Of a stretch of DNA of 6,772 nucleotides, positions 1 through 5,465 are shown piece after piece. Numbering within the stretch: position 1 is the first letter of the stretch; every line of letters begins with the position of its first letter. Under the pieces are notes generated by a model, which worked only from the letters and a program-made list of their open reading frames with translations, had not been told where the DNA came from and ran no database searches. The position numbers and the translations under genes were made by a program. This stretch comes from PVC group bacterium (ex Bugula neritina AB1) (GTDB lineage: Bacteria > GCA-001730085): assembly GCA_001730085.1 (NCBI GenBank), contig MDLB01000030.1, positions 1 to 6,772 on the forward strand, given 5' to 3'.

Positions 1-23
1 ATGCACTTTTTCTTCTTATTTTT
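1..23 (+). other. Left-edge spacer or 3' tail of an upstream gene
   Basis: These pyrimidine-rich bases precede trnI. Frame 3 reads a short hydrophobic run (ALFLLIF) that ends in a TAG at 24-26, so the stop would use the first three bases of trnI. Frame 1 gives another short hydrophobic run ending at TAA 31-33. Either could be the last codons of a membrane-protein gene lying upstream, but the visible length is too small to decide and the run may be plain spacer. Confidence 0.2.
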
Positions 24-96
24 TAGCATATAACTTAGTTGGTAGAGTGTTTGATCGATAATCAAATTGTCAGCAGTTCAAGTCTGCTTATGCTAA
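24..96 (+). tRNA. trnI(gau): tRNA-Ile (GAU)
   Basis: The sequence folds as a complete cloverleaf. The acceptor stem 24-30/89-95 has seven perfect pairs, with discriminator A96. The D stem is 33-36/45-48 with GG in the loop. The anticodon stem 50-54/62-66 is fully paired and its loop TCGATAA places anticodon GAT at 57-59. The T stem 72-76/84-88 is perfect with a TTCAAGT loop. No CCA is encoded. This tRNA reads ATT and ATC. The neighbouring genes also use many ATA codons, so a second, CAT-anticodon (lysidine-modified) tRNA-Ile should exist elsewhere or be imported. Confidence 0.96.
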
Positions 97-104
97 TAGC
101 TTAA

Positions 105-176
105 TGGGATGTGACGTAGTGGTAGCGTATTTATTTTGGGAGTAAAAAGTCATAGGTTCAATTCCTATCATCCCGA
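105..176 (+). tRNA. trnP(ugg): tRNA-Pro (UGG)
   Basis: This is a complete cloverleaf eight bases after trnI. The acceptor stem 105-111/169-175 pairs throughout, with one T-G wobble at the first pair, and discriminator A176. The D stem is 114-117/125-128. The anticodon stem is 130-134/142-146. The loop gives anticodon TGG at 137-139 followed by G at position 37, as is usual for tRNA-Pro. The T stem 152-156/164-168 is fully paired. A TGG anticodon with U34 can read all four CCN codons. No CCA is encoded. Confidence 0.96.
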
Positions 177-203
177 AGTTTAATTAATTTAACTTTTACA
201 AAA

Positions 204-857
204 ATGGAATTTATTTTGTTTATTACCTTTTCTATAACAATAATTATTTCAAGCTTTTTCGTTATTTCAGTCTATAATACGGTGTACTCGGCATTTTTTC
301 TTATTCTCAGCTTTTTTAATGGGTCTTGCCTGCTCATTTTGTCAGGTTCTGATTTTCTCGGGTTTCTTTTTATTATTATTTATGTTGGTGCGATTTCAGT
401 CTTGTTTTTGTTTGTAATTATAATACTAAACCTTAATCAATTTGATTTTACACAAAAGCATATAAAATTGGATTCACCGTCATATTTGTTTTATGTTTTT
501 TTGTTTTCTTGTGGTTTCCTTTCTTTTGTTTATATAATTTTTATTACGCTTACCTGGCCAGCCTACAATCAGGCTATTCCAACGATTTACCTACTGAGTT
601 ACGTTCAAATTATAGATTCTGTTAATAATGTAAATACATTTTCCCAAATTCTTTATTCATATTATTTCTTCTACCTACTTCTTTCTGGTGTGATTCTACT
701 AACAGCAATGGTAGGGTCTGTTTATCTTACTCTTAATAAGGTAAGCTTTTTTCAAAAAGCTTCAAAATTTCAACAAGTGCATAATCAAATTTCTCGTATA
801 TCATCAGCCTCAATTTCTCTAATTAGATATAAAAATTACCATGATTTATCGTACTAA
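204..857 (+). CDS. nad6: NADH dehydrogenase subunit 6
   Basis: The 217-residue product is a membrane subunit of respiratory complex I (homologue of bacterial NuoJ), which contributes to proton pumping in the inner membrane. It is strongly hydrophobic, with about five membrane segments: roughly residues 3-24, 27-47, 53-77, 92-116 and 152-176. The family hallmark is the third segment, with a YVGAISVLFLFVIIILN run near residues 60-76, matching the usual YVGAIAVLFLFVVMMLN. The C-terminal ~40 residues are polar and poorly conserved. ATG 204 is the first start after trnP, and the hydrophobic N-terminus begins at once, as in the family. The stop TAA at 855-857 lies inside rps7, whose ATG starts at 841, giving a 17-base overlap in different frames. 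Length is close to the usual ~200 residues. The identification is secure. Confidence 0.95.
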   Translation: MEFILFITFSITIIISSFFVISVYNTVYSAFFLILSFFNGSCLLILSGSDFLGFLFIIIYVGAISVLFLFVIIILNLNQFDFTQKHIKLDSPSYLFYVFLFSCGFLSFVYIIFITLTWPAYNQAIPTIYLLSYVQIIDSVNNVNTFSQILYSYYFFYLLLSGVILLTAMVGSVYLTLNKVSFFQKASKFQQVHNQISRISSASISLIRYKNYHDLSY

Positions 858-1221
858 CATTTTTAGCAAGCTTATAAAGACCTTTCTTAGGGATGGTAAA
901 TACTCAAAATCATCAAAGATTTTCTATGAACTGCTTTTTAGGCTATACAAATTGAAGCGTAAAGATCCTAACTTTATTGTTATAACGGCGCTTTTTAACA
1001 TGTCTCCTTTGACAAGAGTGTCTTCAAAAGAACGATCTAATCTCCTTCTAAATGCTGAGCAAAGTCTAGCTATAGCTTTTCGTTGTTTGAGCCGTATGAA
1101 AAGACAATCAAATAAAAAAAATAGCTATAACAAAATTATTAGTGAAGAATTGATAAAAGCTTATGGTAAGGGTAAACACACCTTGCCTAATTATTATTGG
1201 GAAGACATAACAAAATCTTAA
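841..1221 (+). CDS. rps7: Mitochondrial small-subunit ribosomal protein S7 (uS7m)
   Basis: S7 is a primary 16S-type rRNA binder that organises the head of the small ribosomal subunit and lies near the E-site tRNA. The 126-residue product keeps the helical S7 core. The N-terminal part has a DGK-KS region (residues 18-24; bacterial consensus MVDGKKS), and the central part has a helix LNAEQSLAIAFRCL (about 71-84) matching the bacterial RRNALAMRWIV helix. It is basic throughout. It is shorter than the bacterial ~155 residues: the N-terminal tail before the DGK motif is reduced, and the beta-hairpin that normally holds the GGS-YQVP motif seems shortened. The start ATG lies inside the end of nad6; the next in-frame ATG would remove almost half the protein. 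It precedes rps12 by 19 bases, the reverse of the bacterial rps12-rps7 order. Identity is well supported by pattern and context. Confidence 0.88.
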   Translation: MIYRTNIFSKLIKTFLRDGKYSKSSKIFYELLFRLYKLKRKDPNFIVITALFNMSPLTRVSSKERSNLLLNAEQSLAIAFRCLSRMKRQSNKKNSYNKIISEELIKAYGKGKHTLPNYYWEDITKS

Positions 1222-1240
1222 TTAATCTAATCATTAACTA

Positions 1241-1606
1241 ATGACAATTAATCAACTAATTAGAAATCCTAGATCAAAGAAGTCATCATCTCAAAAAAAC
1301 CGTACACTAGATTTTAAACCCTTTATAAAAGGTCAATGCCTGAAAGTTTTTACCATATCCCCACGTAAACCTAACTCAGCTGTTCGAAAAGTAGCTCGCG
1401 TTTTGCTTTCTAATAAAAAAACCATTTCTGTTTATATTCCAGGTGAAGGACACAATCTAATAGAGCATTCATCTGTTCTTATTCGAGGAGGAAGAGTAAA
1501 GGATCTTCCAGCTATCTATTTTAAAGTTGTAAGGGGTGTATTCGACTGCTCAGGTGTTAATAAAAGGCGAAACTCTCGTTCCAAATACGGTTCTAAAAAA
1601 GAATAA
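1241..1606 (+). CDS. rps12: Mitochondrial small-subunit ribosomal protein S12 (uS12m)
   Basis: S12 sits at the decoding centre of the small subunit and helps to monitor codon-anticodon pairing. The 121-residue product is highly conserved and colinear with bacterial S12 (124 residues). It has [11 protein letters not shown] at the N-terminus, [15 protein letters not shown] at residues 40-54, [24 protein letters not shown] (residues 67 to 90) and a C-terminal DCSGV plus [12 protein letters not shown] 1241 gives exactly the family N-terminus. Residue 42 is Arg (codon CGT at 1364-1366), where most bacteria have Lys. This is the site whose K42R change in E. coli RpsL is known for streptomycin resistance. 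It lies just after rps7 and is probably co-transcribed with it. Confidence 0.97.
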   Translation: MTINQLIRNPRSKKSSSQKNRTLDFKPFIKGQCLKVFTISPRKPNSAVRKVARVLLSNKKTISVYIPGEGHNLIEHSSVLIRGGRVKDLPAIYFKVVRGVFDCSGVNKRRNSRSKYGSKKE

Positions 1607-1663
1607 ACTCTTATACCTTTCAAGTCTTATTAGCTTTATCTAATTTAAAATAAAAATATTTAC
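1607..1663 (+). other. Intergenic spacer rps12-nad7
   Basis: At 57 bases this is the longest spacer in the window. It is A+T-rich and no tRNA or conserved reading frame is visible. A small ATTAG/CTAAT inverted repeat (1629-1633 and 1640-1644, six-base loop) could form a weak hairpin, but in this base composition it may be chance. No recognisable promoter or ribosome-binding site precedes nad7. Confidence 0.5.
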
Positions 1664-2884
1664 ATGAAACGCCATTCTATAAATTATCATGAGCTTAAAG
1701 CTTTTTCTCTGAATTTTGGCCCTCAGCATCCAGCAGCTCATGGAGTACTTCGCTTGATCTTGAGTCTAAATGGAGAAACAGTTAAAAAAGCTGATTCTCA
1801 TATTGGTCTACTTCATAGAGGAACTGAAAAGCTAATTGAATATAAGACATATTCTCAAGCGCTACCATATTTTGATCGACTGGATTATGTGTCTATAATA
1901 GCTCAGGAGCACACTTATTCAATAGCTGTTGAATATCTATGTGGAATTAAAGTGCCTCTTAGAGCAATATATATTCGAGTTATTTTTCTCGAAATTACAC
2001 GTATTTTGAATCATCTTCTATTTGTATGTTGTCACGCACTTGACGTGGGAGCTATAACACCTTACTTTTGGGGATTTGACGAAAGGGAAAAACTACTAGA
2101 ATTTTATGAGCGCGTTTCCGGTGCACGTATACATGCTTCATATATTCGCCCTTCCGGAGTTTCTCAAGATATTCCGCTAGGCTTGCTTAATGATATTTAC
2201 ACTTTTTGTATATCTTTTATTTACCGCCTAGACGAAATTGAAGAGCTACTTACATCAAATAAAATTTGGAAGGGTAGATTGGTTAATGTAGGTGTGGTTT
2301 CCAATAAATGCGCTATAGACCTCGGGTTTAGTGGTGTTATGCTTCGAGGATCTGGTATACCTTGGGATTTGCGTAAAGTTTTTAATTACGAAATTTATAA
2401 TAATGTGAATTTTTCAATTCCTGTTGGTTCAAATGGTGATTGCTATGATAGATATCTTATTCGTATATATGAAATGCGGGAATCCGTTAATATTATTCTT
2501 CAGTGTATTAATAAGATTCCTTTGGGATCCGTAAAATCTTTTTCTAAATTTACAAATCCTAGCAGGTTCCACATTAAGTCTTCTATAGAAAGCGTTATTC
2601 AACATTTTAAGTATTTTTCAGATGGATTTTGTGTACCTAGTGGTAGCGTTTTTATGTCGACAGAAGCTCCTAAAGGAGAGTTCGGTCTTTACCTTGTGTC
2701 TGACGGTTCAAATAAACCTTATAGATGTAAAATTAAAGCCCCAGGCTTTTCGCACCTTCAAAGTTTGGATTTTATAACTAAAGGACATAAACTAGCTGAC
2801 ATTGTCACAATTATTGGATCTCAAGATATCGTTTTTGGTGAGGTAGATCGGTTACTAAAGTTATTAATTTGGAGGAGTGTCTGA
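1664..2884 (+). CDS. nad7: NADH dehydrogenase subunit 7 (49-kDa subunit of complex I)
   Basis: The 406-residue product is the NuoD/49-kDa subunit in the matrix arm of complex I, forming most of the ubiquinone-binding pocket next to iron-sulfur cluster N2. Conserved blocks appear in order: [14 protein letters not shown] (17-30), with the quinone-site His pair; [18 protein letters not shown] (46-63); [12 protein letters not shown] (66-77), with the Tyr thought to contact quinone; [15 protein letters not shown] (148-162); and the end block [19 protein letters not shown] (378-396). The family normally ends at this GEVDR. Here the frame runs ten residues further ([10 protein letters not shown]) and stops at TGA 2882-2884, inside trnS(gcu), which begins at 2871. 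Base 2870, the last before trnS, is a T in first codon position, so cleavage at the tRNA plus polyadenylation would create TAA. Start ATG 1664 gives the usual short N-terminus before the NFGPQHP block. Confidence 0.97.
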   Translation: MKRHSINYHELKAFSLNFGPQHPAAHGVLRLILSLNGETVKKADSHIGLLHRGTEKLIEYKTYSQALPYFDRLDYVSIIAQEHTYSIAVEYLCGIKVPLRAIYIRVIFLEITRILNHLLFVCCHALDVGAITPYFWGFDEREKLLEFYERVSGARIHASYIRPSGVSQDIPLGLLNDIYTFCISFIYRLDEIEELLTSNKIWKGRLVNVGVVSNKCAIDLGFSGVMLRGSGIPWDLRKVFNYEIYNNVNFSIPVGSNGDCYDRYLIRIYEMRESVNIILQCINKIPLGSVKSFSKFTNPSRFHIKSSIESVIQHFKYFSDGFCVPSGSVFMSTEAPKGEFGLYLVSDGSNKPYRCKIKAPGFSHLQSLDFITKGHKLADIVTIIGSQDIVFGEVDRLLKLLIWRSV

Positions 2885-2959
2885 GTGGTTAAAGTGGTTG
2901 TTTGCTAAACAATAATATTATATTTTATAATATCGGAGGTTCAAGTCCTTCCTCCTCTA
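2871..2959 (+). tRNA. trnS(gcu): tRNA-Ser (GCU), overlapping the nad7 3' end
   Basis: This is a class II tRNA with a long variable arm. The acceptor stem 2871-2877/2952-2958 pairs throughout, with a G-T wobble at the first pair; the discriminator is A2959. The anticodon stem 2897-2901/2909-2913 frames a loop with GCT at 2904-2906, reading AGT and AGC. The variable arm is a six-pair hairpin 2915-2920/2928-2933. The T stem is 2935-2939/2947-2951 with a TTCAAGT loop. Its first 14 bases are also the last codons and stop of nad7: the conserved CTGAG of the D arm supplies the in-frame TGA. The T arm shares a 16-base exact match with that of trnH nearby. Confidence 0.95.
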
Positions 2960-2970
2960 TACTACTTATT

Positions 2971-3045
2971 TGGGATGTAGCTTAATTCAGGTAAAGCGTT
3001 AGTTTTTGGAGCTAATCCTCGTAGGTTCGAAACCTTCCATCCTAT
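2971..3045 (+). tRNA. trnQ(uug): tRNA-Gln (UUG)
   Basis: The acceptor stem is 2971-2977/3038-3044 with a first U-A pair, which is typical of tRNA-Gln, and one G-T wobble. The D stem is 2980-2983/2994-2997 with a ten-base loop that contains GG. The anticodon stem is 2999-3003/3011-3015, and the loop places TTG at 3006-3008. The T stem 3021-3025/3033-3037 carries one T-T mismatch at its second pair. The discriminator would be T3045, where bacterial tRNA-Gln usually has G. No CCA is encoded. The amino-acid assignment rests on the anticodon and the U1-A72 pair. Confidence 0.92.
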
Positions 3046-3051
3046 TTTGAC

Positions 3052-3125
3052 GGTAGTTGTTGTATAATTGGTTAATACATTTGTCTGTGGAGCAACCGTT
3101 GTAGGTTCAAGTCCTTCCAGCTACC
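3052..3125 (+). tRNA. trnH(gug): tRNA-His (GUG) with encoded G-1
   Basis: The acceptor stem is 3053-3059/3118-3124, all paired (one T-G wobble). An extra G3052 stands opposite discriminator C3125, which is the G-1:C73 pair that identifies tRNA-His, so no post-transcriptional G addition is needed. The D stem is 3062-3065/3075-3078. The anticodon stem is 3080-3084/3092-3096 with a mismatch at the first pair, and the loop gives anticodon GTG at 3087-3089. The T stem 3101-3105/3113-3117 has a T-T mismatch at the second pair, the same as in trnQ. Confidence 0.95.
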
Positions 3126-3144
3126 CAAAGTTTTAATTTTAACA

Positions 3145-3540
3145 TTGAGTTTTGTTTCATATTCTAAATTGTTTTCTAGTGTTAATTCACACATTATAAA
3201 TAAACGTATATATTTTAGCGTTTCGTATCATAAAGCTCATTTGAACTTCTTTAATTCTATATATATGTTGGGTTATATTGACTACGTATATATTTCAGGC
3301 AATAGACTCTTTATTAAGCTAAAATTTAAAAACGGTTATCCTATTATTAAAAAAATTAGTTTTTTTTCAAAAGCTGGTCAACTATTGCATCTTTCACATA
3401 AGCGTTTGTTTGGGATTTATTCACAAAATAATATTACCCCTTTGTTTTTTTCATCCAAATTTTCTTACTTGAGCTCAGATTCTATCATAAAAAAGATACG
3501 CTCTGGTGGAATTGCTTTTGTTATAATTACTATCTTATAA
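3145..3540 (+). CDS. rps8: Mitochondrial small-subunit ribosomal protein S8 (uS8m), TTG start
   Basis: S8 binds the central domain of the small-subunit rRNA and is needed for platform assembly. The 131-residue product matches bacterial S8 (about 130) in length and layout. The N-terminal SKLFSSVNSHIINKR (residues 7-21) fits the bacterial ADMLTRIRNGQAANK region. A beta-rich middle follows, and the C-terminus GGIAFVIITIL (121-131) matches the characteristic GGEIICYVA-type end. The sequence is strongly diverged and Phe/Ile/Ser-rich. No ATG occurs in frame near the beginning; the first is codon 41, which would remove the N-terminal domain. The TTG at 3145 gives the family N-terminus almost to the residue; an ATT at 3136 is the alternative. 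trnH ends 19 bases upstream. rpl6 follows after seven bases. The cluster rps8-rpl6-rps2-rps4 strongly supports the assignment. Confidence 0.85.
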   Translation: MSFVSYSKLFSSVNSHIINKRIYFSVSYHKAHLNFFNSIYMLGYIDYVYISGNRLFIKLKFKNGYPIIKKISFFSKAGQLLHLSHKRLFGIYSQNNITPLFFSSKFSYLSSDSIIKKIRSGGIAFVIITIL

Positions 3541-3547
3541 AATTAAT

Positions 3548-4090
3548 ATGATTTACAGTTTTTCATATAAAGGCGATGTCATAAAGATCATGCCAGATCA
3601 TATATCAACGCAGAGCCCAACAAATCTTAATGTATTTATACTTACAAGTAAGGTTCGTATTCAGATTAAGCATCCGAAACATATTTTTTATATGGTTAAT
3701 AATTCGAATACTTTTATTGCTATTGTCCCATTCAAAATTGAATCTATTAATTCAGCTAAGCTATTTTATAAAAATGTTTTTAATAATTTTATTAAACTTA
3801 GAGGAATTAAAACATCTAAAACATATTCTGTGAAGTTTATAATTCAAGGCTTGGGACTAAATATTTCTGTTATAAATAAAATATTTTTGAAGATTTCTAT
3901 TAACACCTCATTTTCTTTCTTTATTTTTATACCTTCGTCAATTTCTGTAAAATCATTTAATATGAATAAGACCGTACTTATAAAAAGCTTTAATAAAAAC
4001 GCTATTGAAGAATTGTCAAAAAATATTATAATGCTTTATAGATTTTCTATTTATAATTCAAAAGGTATTATTTATCAAAATTTGTCATGA
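3548..4090 (+). CDS. rpl6: Mitochondrial large-subunit ribosomal protein L6 (uL6m)
   Basis: L6 binds large-subunit rRNA near the sarcin-ricin loop and helps to form the factor-binding region. The 180-residue length equals that of bacterial L6 (about 177). Individual residues are diverged, but the second L6 repeat can be followed: a VKFIIQGLGLNISVINKIFLK stretch (about 95 to 115) resembles the family's KL-L-GVGYRA---L-L pattern. It is followed by an IPSSISV strand (about 128-134), and the C-terminal YNSKGIIYQN corresponds to the YKGKGIRY signature that ends bacterial L6. Start ATG 3548 lies seven bases after rps8. The stop TGA (4088-4090) overlaps the ATG of rps2 as ATGA, a layout that suggests coupled translation. 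Position after rps8, as in the bacterial spc operon, supports the call. Confidence 0.86.
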   Translation: MIYSFSYKGDVIKIMPDHISTQSPTNLNVFILTSKVRIQIKHPKHIFYMVNNSNTFIAIVPFKIESINSAKLFYKNVFNNFIKLRGIKTSKTYSVKFIIQGLGLNISVINKIFLKISINTSFSFFIFIPSSISVKSFNMNKTVLIKSFNKNAIEELSKNIIMLYRFSIYNSKGIIYQNLS

Positions 4091-4716
4091 TTTCCTATAA
4101 AAAAATATTGTTTTTTTTTATAAATTTGAACGCCCATCGAACTTCCTATTATAACAAAAAAATCACACCTGATTATTTGTTTACTCGTCGAAATAATAAA
4201 ACAATTCTTAATATAAATAAAATAATTAACATAATTTTTTTGTCACTAAGATTGGCAAATCATATGACGAGTATTCAAGGTAAAAAAATTCTAATTTTTG
4301 GAAACTCAAATGTAAGTAAATATTTTAGCTTGTTTATAATATGTGAAAATAAACAATCAAACTTTTTTTTTCTTAGATCTTGGATCCACGGTATAATTAG
4401 TAATTGGAATTACTTGAGTCAAATAATTCAGCTATACAATTTTAAAGGGCACTCTATTTTTTTTAGAAGTTCTAAAAAGCTTAGATTTTTTAAAATCTTT
4501 TTTAATTTTTTTAGAAAAGAAAAACCTTCGCTAGTTATTGTGTTTCCATGTTCAAAAATATGGTCTGTAACACGGGAGTGTATTAACAATAATATTCCAG
4601 TTATTTCAATTAGTGACACTTTTTCTAATTTGTCTTCTTATAATATTGTTGTTGGATATAAAAATTTTATTATAGAAATTCTTTTTCTTCAACTTTTCCT
4701 ATCCTTTATAAAATAA
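4087..4716 (+). CDS. rps2: Mitochondrial small-subunit ribosomal protein S2 (uS2m)
   Basis: S2 joins the small subunit late in assembly, on the solvent side between head and body. The 209-residue product is diverged but keeps S2 landmarks in order. LNAHRTSYYNKKITPDYLF (about 14 to 32) resembles the [20 protein letters not shown] region. KKILIFGNSN (66-75) matches the ILFVGTK strand. RSWIHGIISNW (97-107) matches the RWLGGMLTNW signature. PSLVIVFPCSKIWSVTRE (147-164) followed by NNIPVISISDTFSN (168-181) matches the LFVID...E...GIPVFAIVDTNSD block. The middle helical region is Phe/Lys-rich and shorter than in bacteria (about 240 residues). It shares ATGA with the rpl6 stop and is followed by rps4 after three bases. 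Gene order adds strong support. Confidence 0.86.
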   Translation: MISYKKILFFFINLNAHRTSYYNKKITPDYLFTRRNNKTILNINKIINIIFLSLRLANHMTSIQGKKILIFGNSNVSKYFSLFIICENKQSNFFFLRSWIHGIISNWNYLSQIIQLYNFKGHSIFFRSSKKLRFFKIFFNFFRKEKPSLVIVFPCSKIWSVTRECINNNIPVISISDTFSNLSSYNIVVGYKNFIIEILFLQLFLSFIK

Positions 4717-4719
4717 ATA

Positions 4720-5349
4720 ATGTTTAAGACTCTTAAAAAGTTTAATGAAAATTTCATAAACAACCCCCGTTTCACTTATAAAGTTATATCAAATTATAAT
4801 AAATCTAAATGGAGTAAACTTAAGTTGACTTCAAGTTCTAAACCAATTGGTAACTCTATTGAAGACGTAATAAATATTAGTAATTTTTATAGTCAACATA
4901 GGCTAAATAAGACACAGGATAAAATTTTGTTCGGTAACATTATAAATCATAAAAATTATACAATACATTCAAACCTTAGCGTCAGCCTAGTCTACTCCAG
5001 GTTTGTACGTACTACTGCAGAGTCATCTTTTTATATTCGAATAGGTTATGTGAGTGTCAATGGTAGGCAAGTTTTGAATAAATCGTACAAGTTGCTGGAA
5101 GGGGATCTAATCTCGTTCAACGGCACCTACCTTAAAAATTATTGGTATAACAGTTATTTTTATACAAAACATAAAGGATATACAGTATATTCAAAATTCG
5201 ATTCAAGGTACGAAATTAGTTTTTCATGTAATTTTTTTATTTTTTGCTACTTAACTTTTATAACACCTAGCTCAATGGTAGAGCACTCCTCTTACACGGG
5301 AGAAGTTATCAGTTCAAATCTGATGGTGTTAAAACAATTATTACATTAA
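4720..5349 (+). CDS. rps4: Mitochondrial small-subunit ribosomal protein S4 (uS4m), frame runs through trnV
   Basis: S4 is an early-assembly protein that binds the 5' domain of small-subunit rRNA. The clearest feature of the 209-residue frame is the S4 RNA-binding domain at about residues 88-133: SRFVRTTAESSFYIRIGYVSVNG, then VLNKSYKLLEGDLISF (the two parts are separated by RQ). This matches the bacterial [29 protein letters not shown] pattern. The N-terminal half is reduced and diverged. The S4 fold plausibly ends near residue 180. Codons 181-204 lie in trnV(uac), giving TPSSMVEHSSYTGEV-type residues that are just a translated tRNA. The stop TAA comes 17 bases past the tRNA. No stop precedes or is created at the tRNA boundary: the last upstream base is A in first codon position. 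The true C-terminus is therefore uncertain. Confidence 0.85.
   Translation: MFKTLKKFNENFINNPRFTYKVISNYNKSKWSKLKLTSSSKPIGNSIEDVINISNFYSQHRLNKTQDKILFGNIINHKNYTIHSNLSVSLVYSRFVRTTAESSFYIRIGYVSVNGRQVLNKSYKLLEGDLISFNGTYLKNYWYNSYFYTKHKGYTVYSKFDSRYEISFSCNFFIFCYLTFITPSSMVEHSSYTGEVISSNLMVLKQLLH
5261..5332 (+). tRNA. trnV(uac): tRNA-Val (UAC), nested in the rps4 frame
   Basis: This is a near-perfect cloverleaf. The acceptor stem 5261-5267/5325-5331 has seven pairs, with discriminator A5332. The D stem 5270-5273/5281-5284 has four pairs, with GG in the loop. The anticodon stem 5286-5290/5298-5302 has one T-G wobble, and the loop CTTACAC places TAC at 5293-5295. The T stem 5308-5312/5320-5324 is fully paired with loop TTCAAAT. 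It is therefore very likely functional rather than a relic, although all 72 bases lie inside the open frame of rps4. Confidence 0.96.
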
Positions 5350-5386
5350 ATATACCTTTATACTTACATATAAGAATAATGTTTTT
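5350..5386 (+). other. Spacer between the rps4 stop and trnW
   Basis: These 37 A+T-rich bases hold no recognised gene. If the rps4 mRNA is really cut at trnV, the non-coding spacer starts at 5333 and is about 54 bases. It contains TATACCTTT (5351-5359), also found just after the rps12 stop (1612-1620), but a nine-base match in such composition is weak evidence for a shared element. Confidence 0.4.
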
Positions 5387-5459
5387 GAGAAAGTCGCTTA
5401 ATTTGGTAGAGCGTAAGTTTCCAAAACTTAAGTTGAAAGTTCAACTCTTTCCTTTCTCG
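5387..5459 (+). tRNA. trnW(cca): tRNA-Trp (CCA)
   Basis: The acceptor stem 5387-5393/5452-5458 has seven Watson-Crick pairs. Discriminator G5459 is the usual identity base for bacterial-type tRNA-Trp. The D stem is 5396-5399/5409-5412. The anticodon stem 5414-5418/5426-5430 is perfect, and the loop TTCCAAA places CCA at 5421-5423. The T stem 5435-5439/5447-5451 is fully paired, with a four-base variable loop. The CCA anticodon reads TGG only, which agrees with TGA serving as a stop in nad7 and rpl6 and with the standard genetic code. Confidence 0.96.
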
Positions 5460-5465
5460 ATATAA

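Noticed and set aside
1612-1620. TATACCTTT shared by the rps12-nad7 spacer and the rps4-trnW spacer (5351-5359) as a regulatory motif
   Set aside because: It is only nine bases; closely similar eight-base forms also occur inside nad7 and rpl6, so it is not specific to spacers.
1629-1644. A small inverted repeat in the rps12-nad7 spacer as a terminator or processing hairpin
   Set aside because: It has only five pairs, mostly A-T, with no T run or other support; chance is likely in this composition.
2882-2884. TGA read as Trp, extending nad7 through trnS
   Set aside because: The only tRNA-Trp has anticodon CCA, conserved Trp codons are all TGG, and the NAD7 family already ends before this point.
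3630-3833. A 67-codon + strand open frame inside rpl6
   Set aside because: It is a different frame of rpl6, is rich in Leu and Ile as expected from shifted A+T-rich sequence, and has no family resemblance.
4428-4619. A 63-codon - strand open frame opposite rps2
   Set aside because: It is antisense to conserved S2 blocks, has no recognisable domain, and every supported gene is on the + strand.
5261-5332. trnV as a degenerate tRNA relic inside rps4
   Set aside because: All four stems pair almost perfectly and the invariant loop bases are kept, which would be unlikely if the sequence were under protein-coding selection only.
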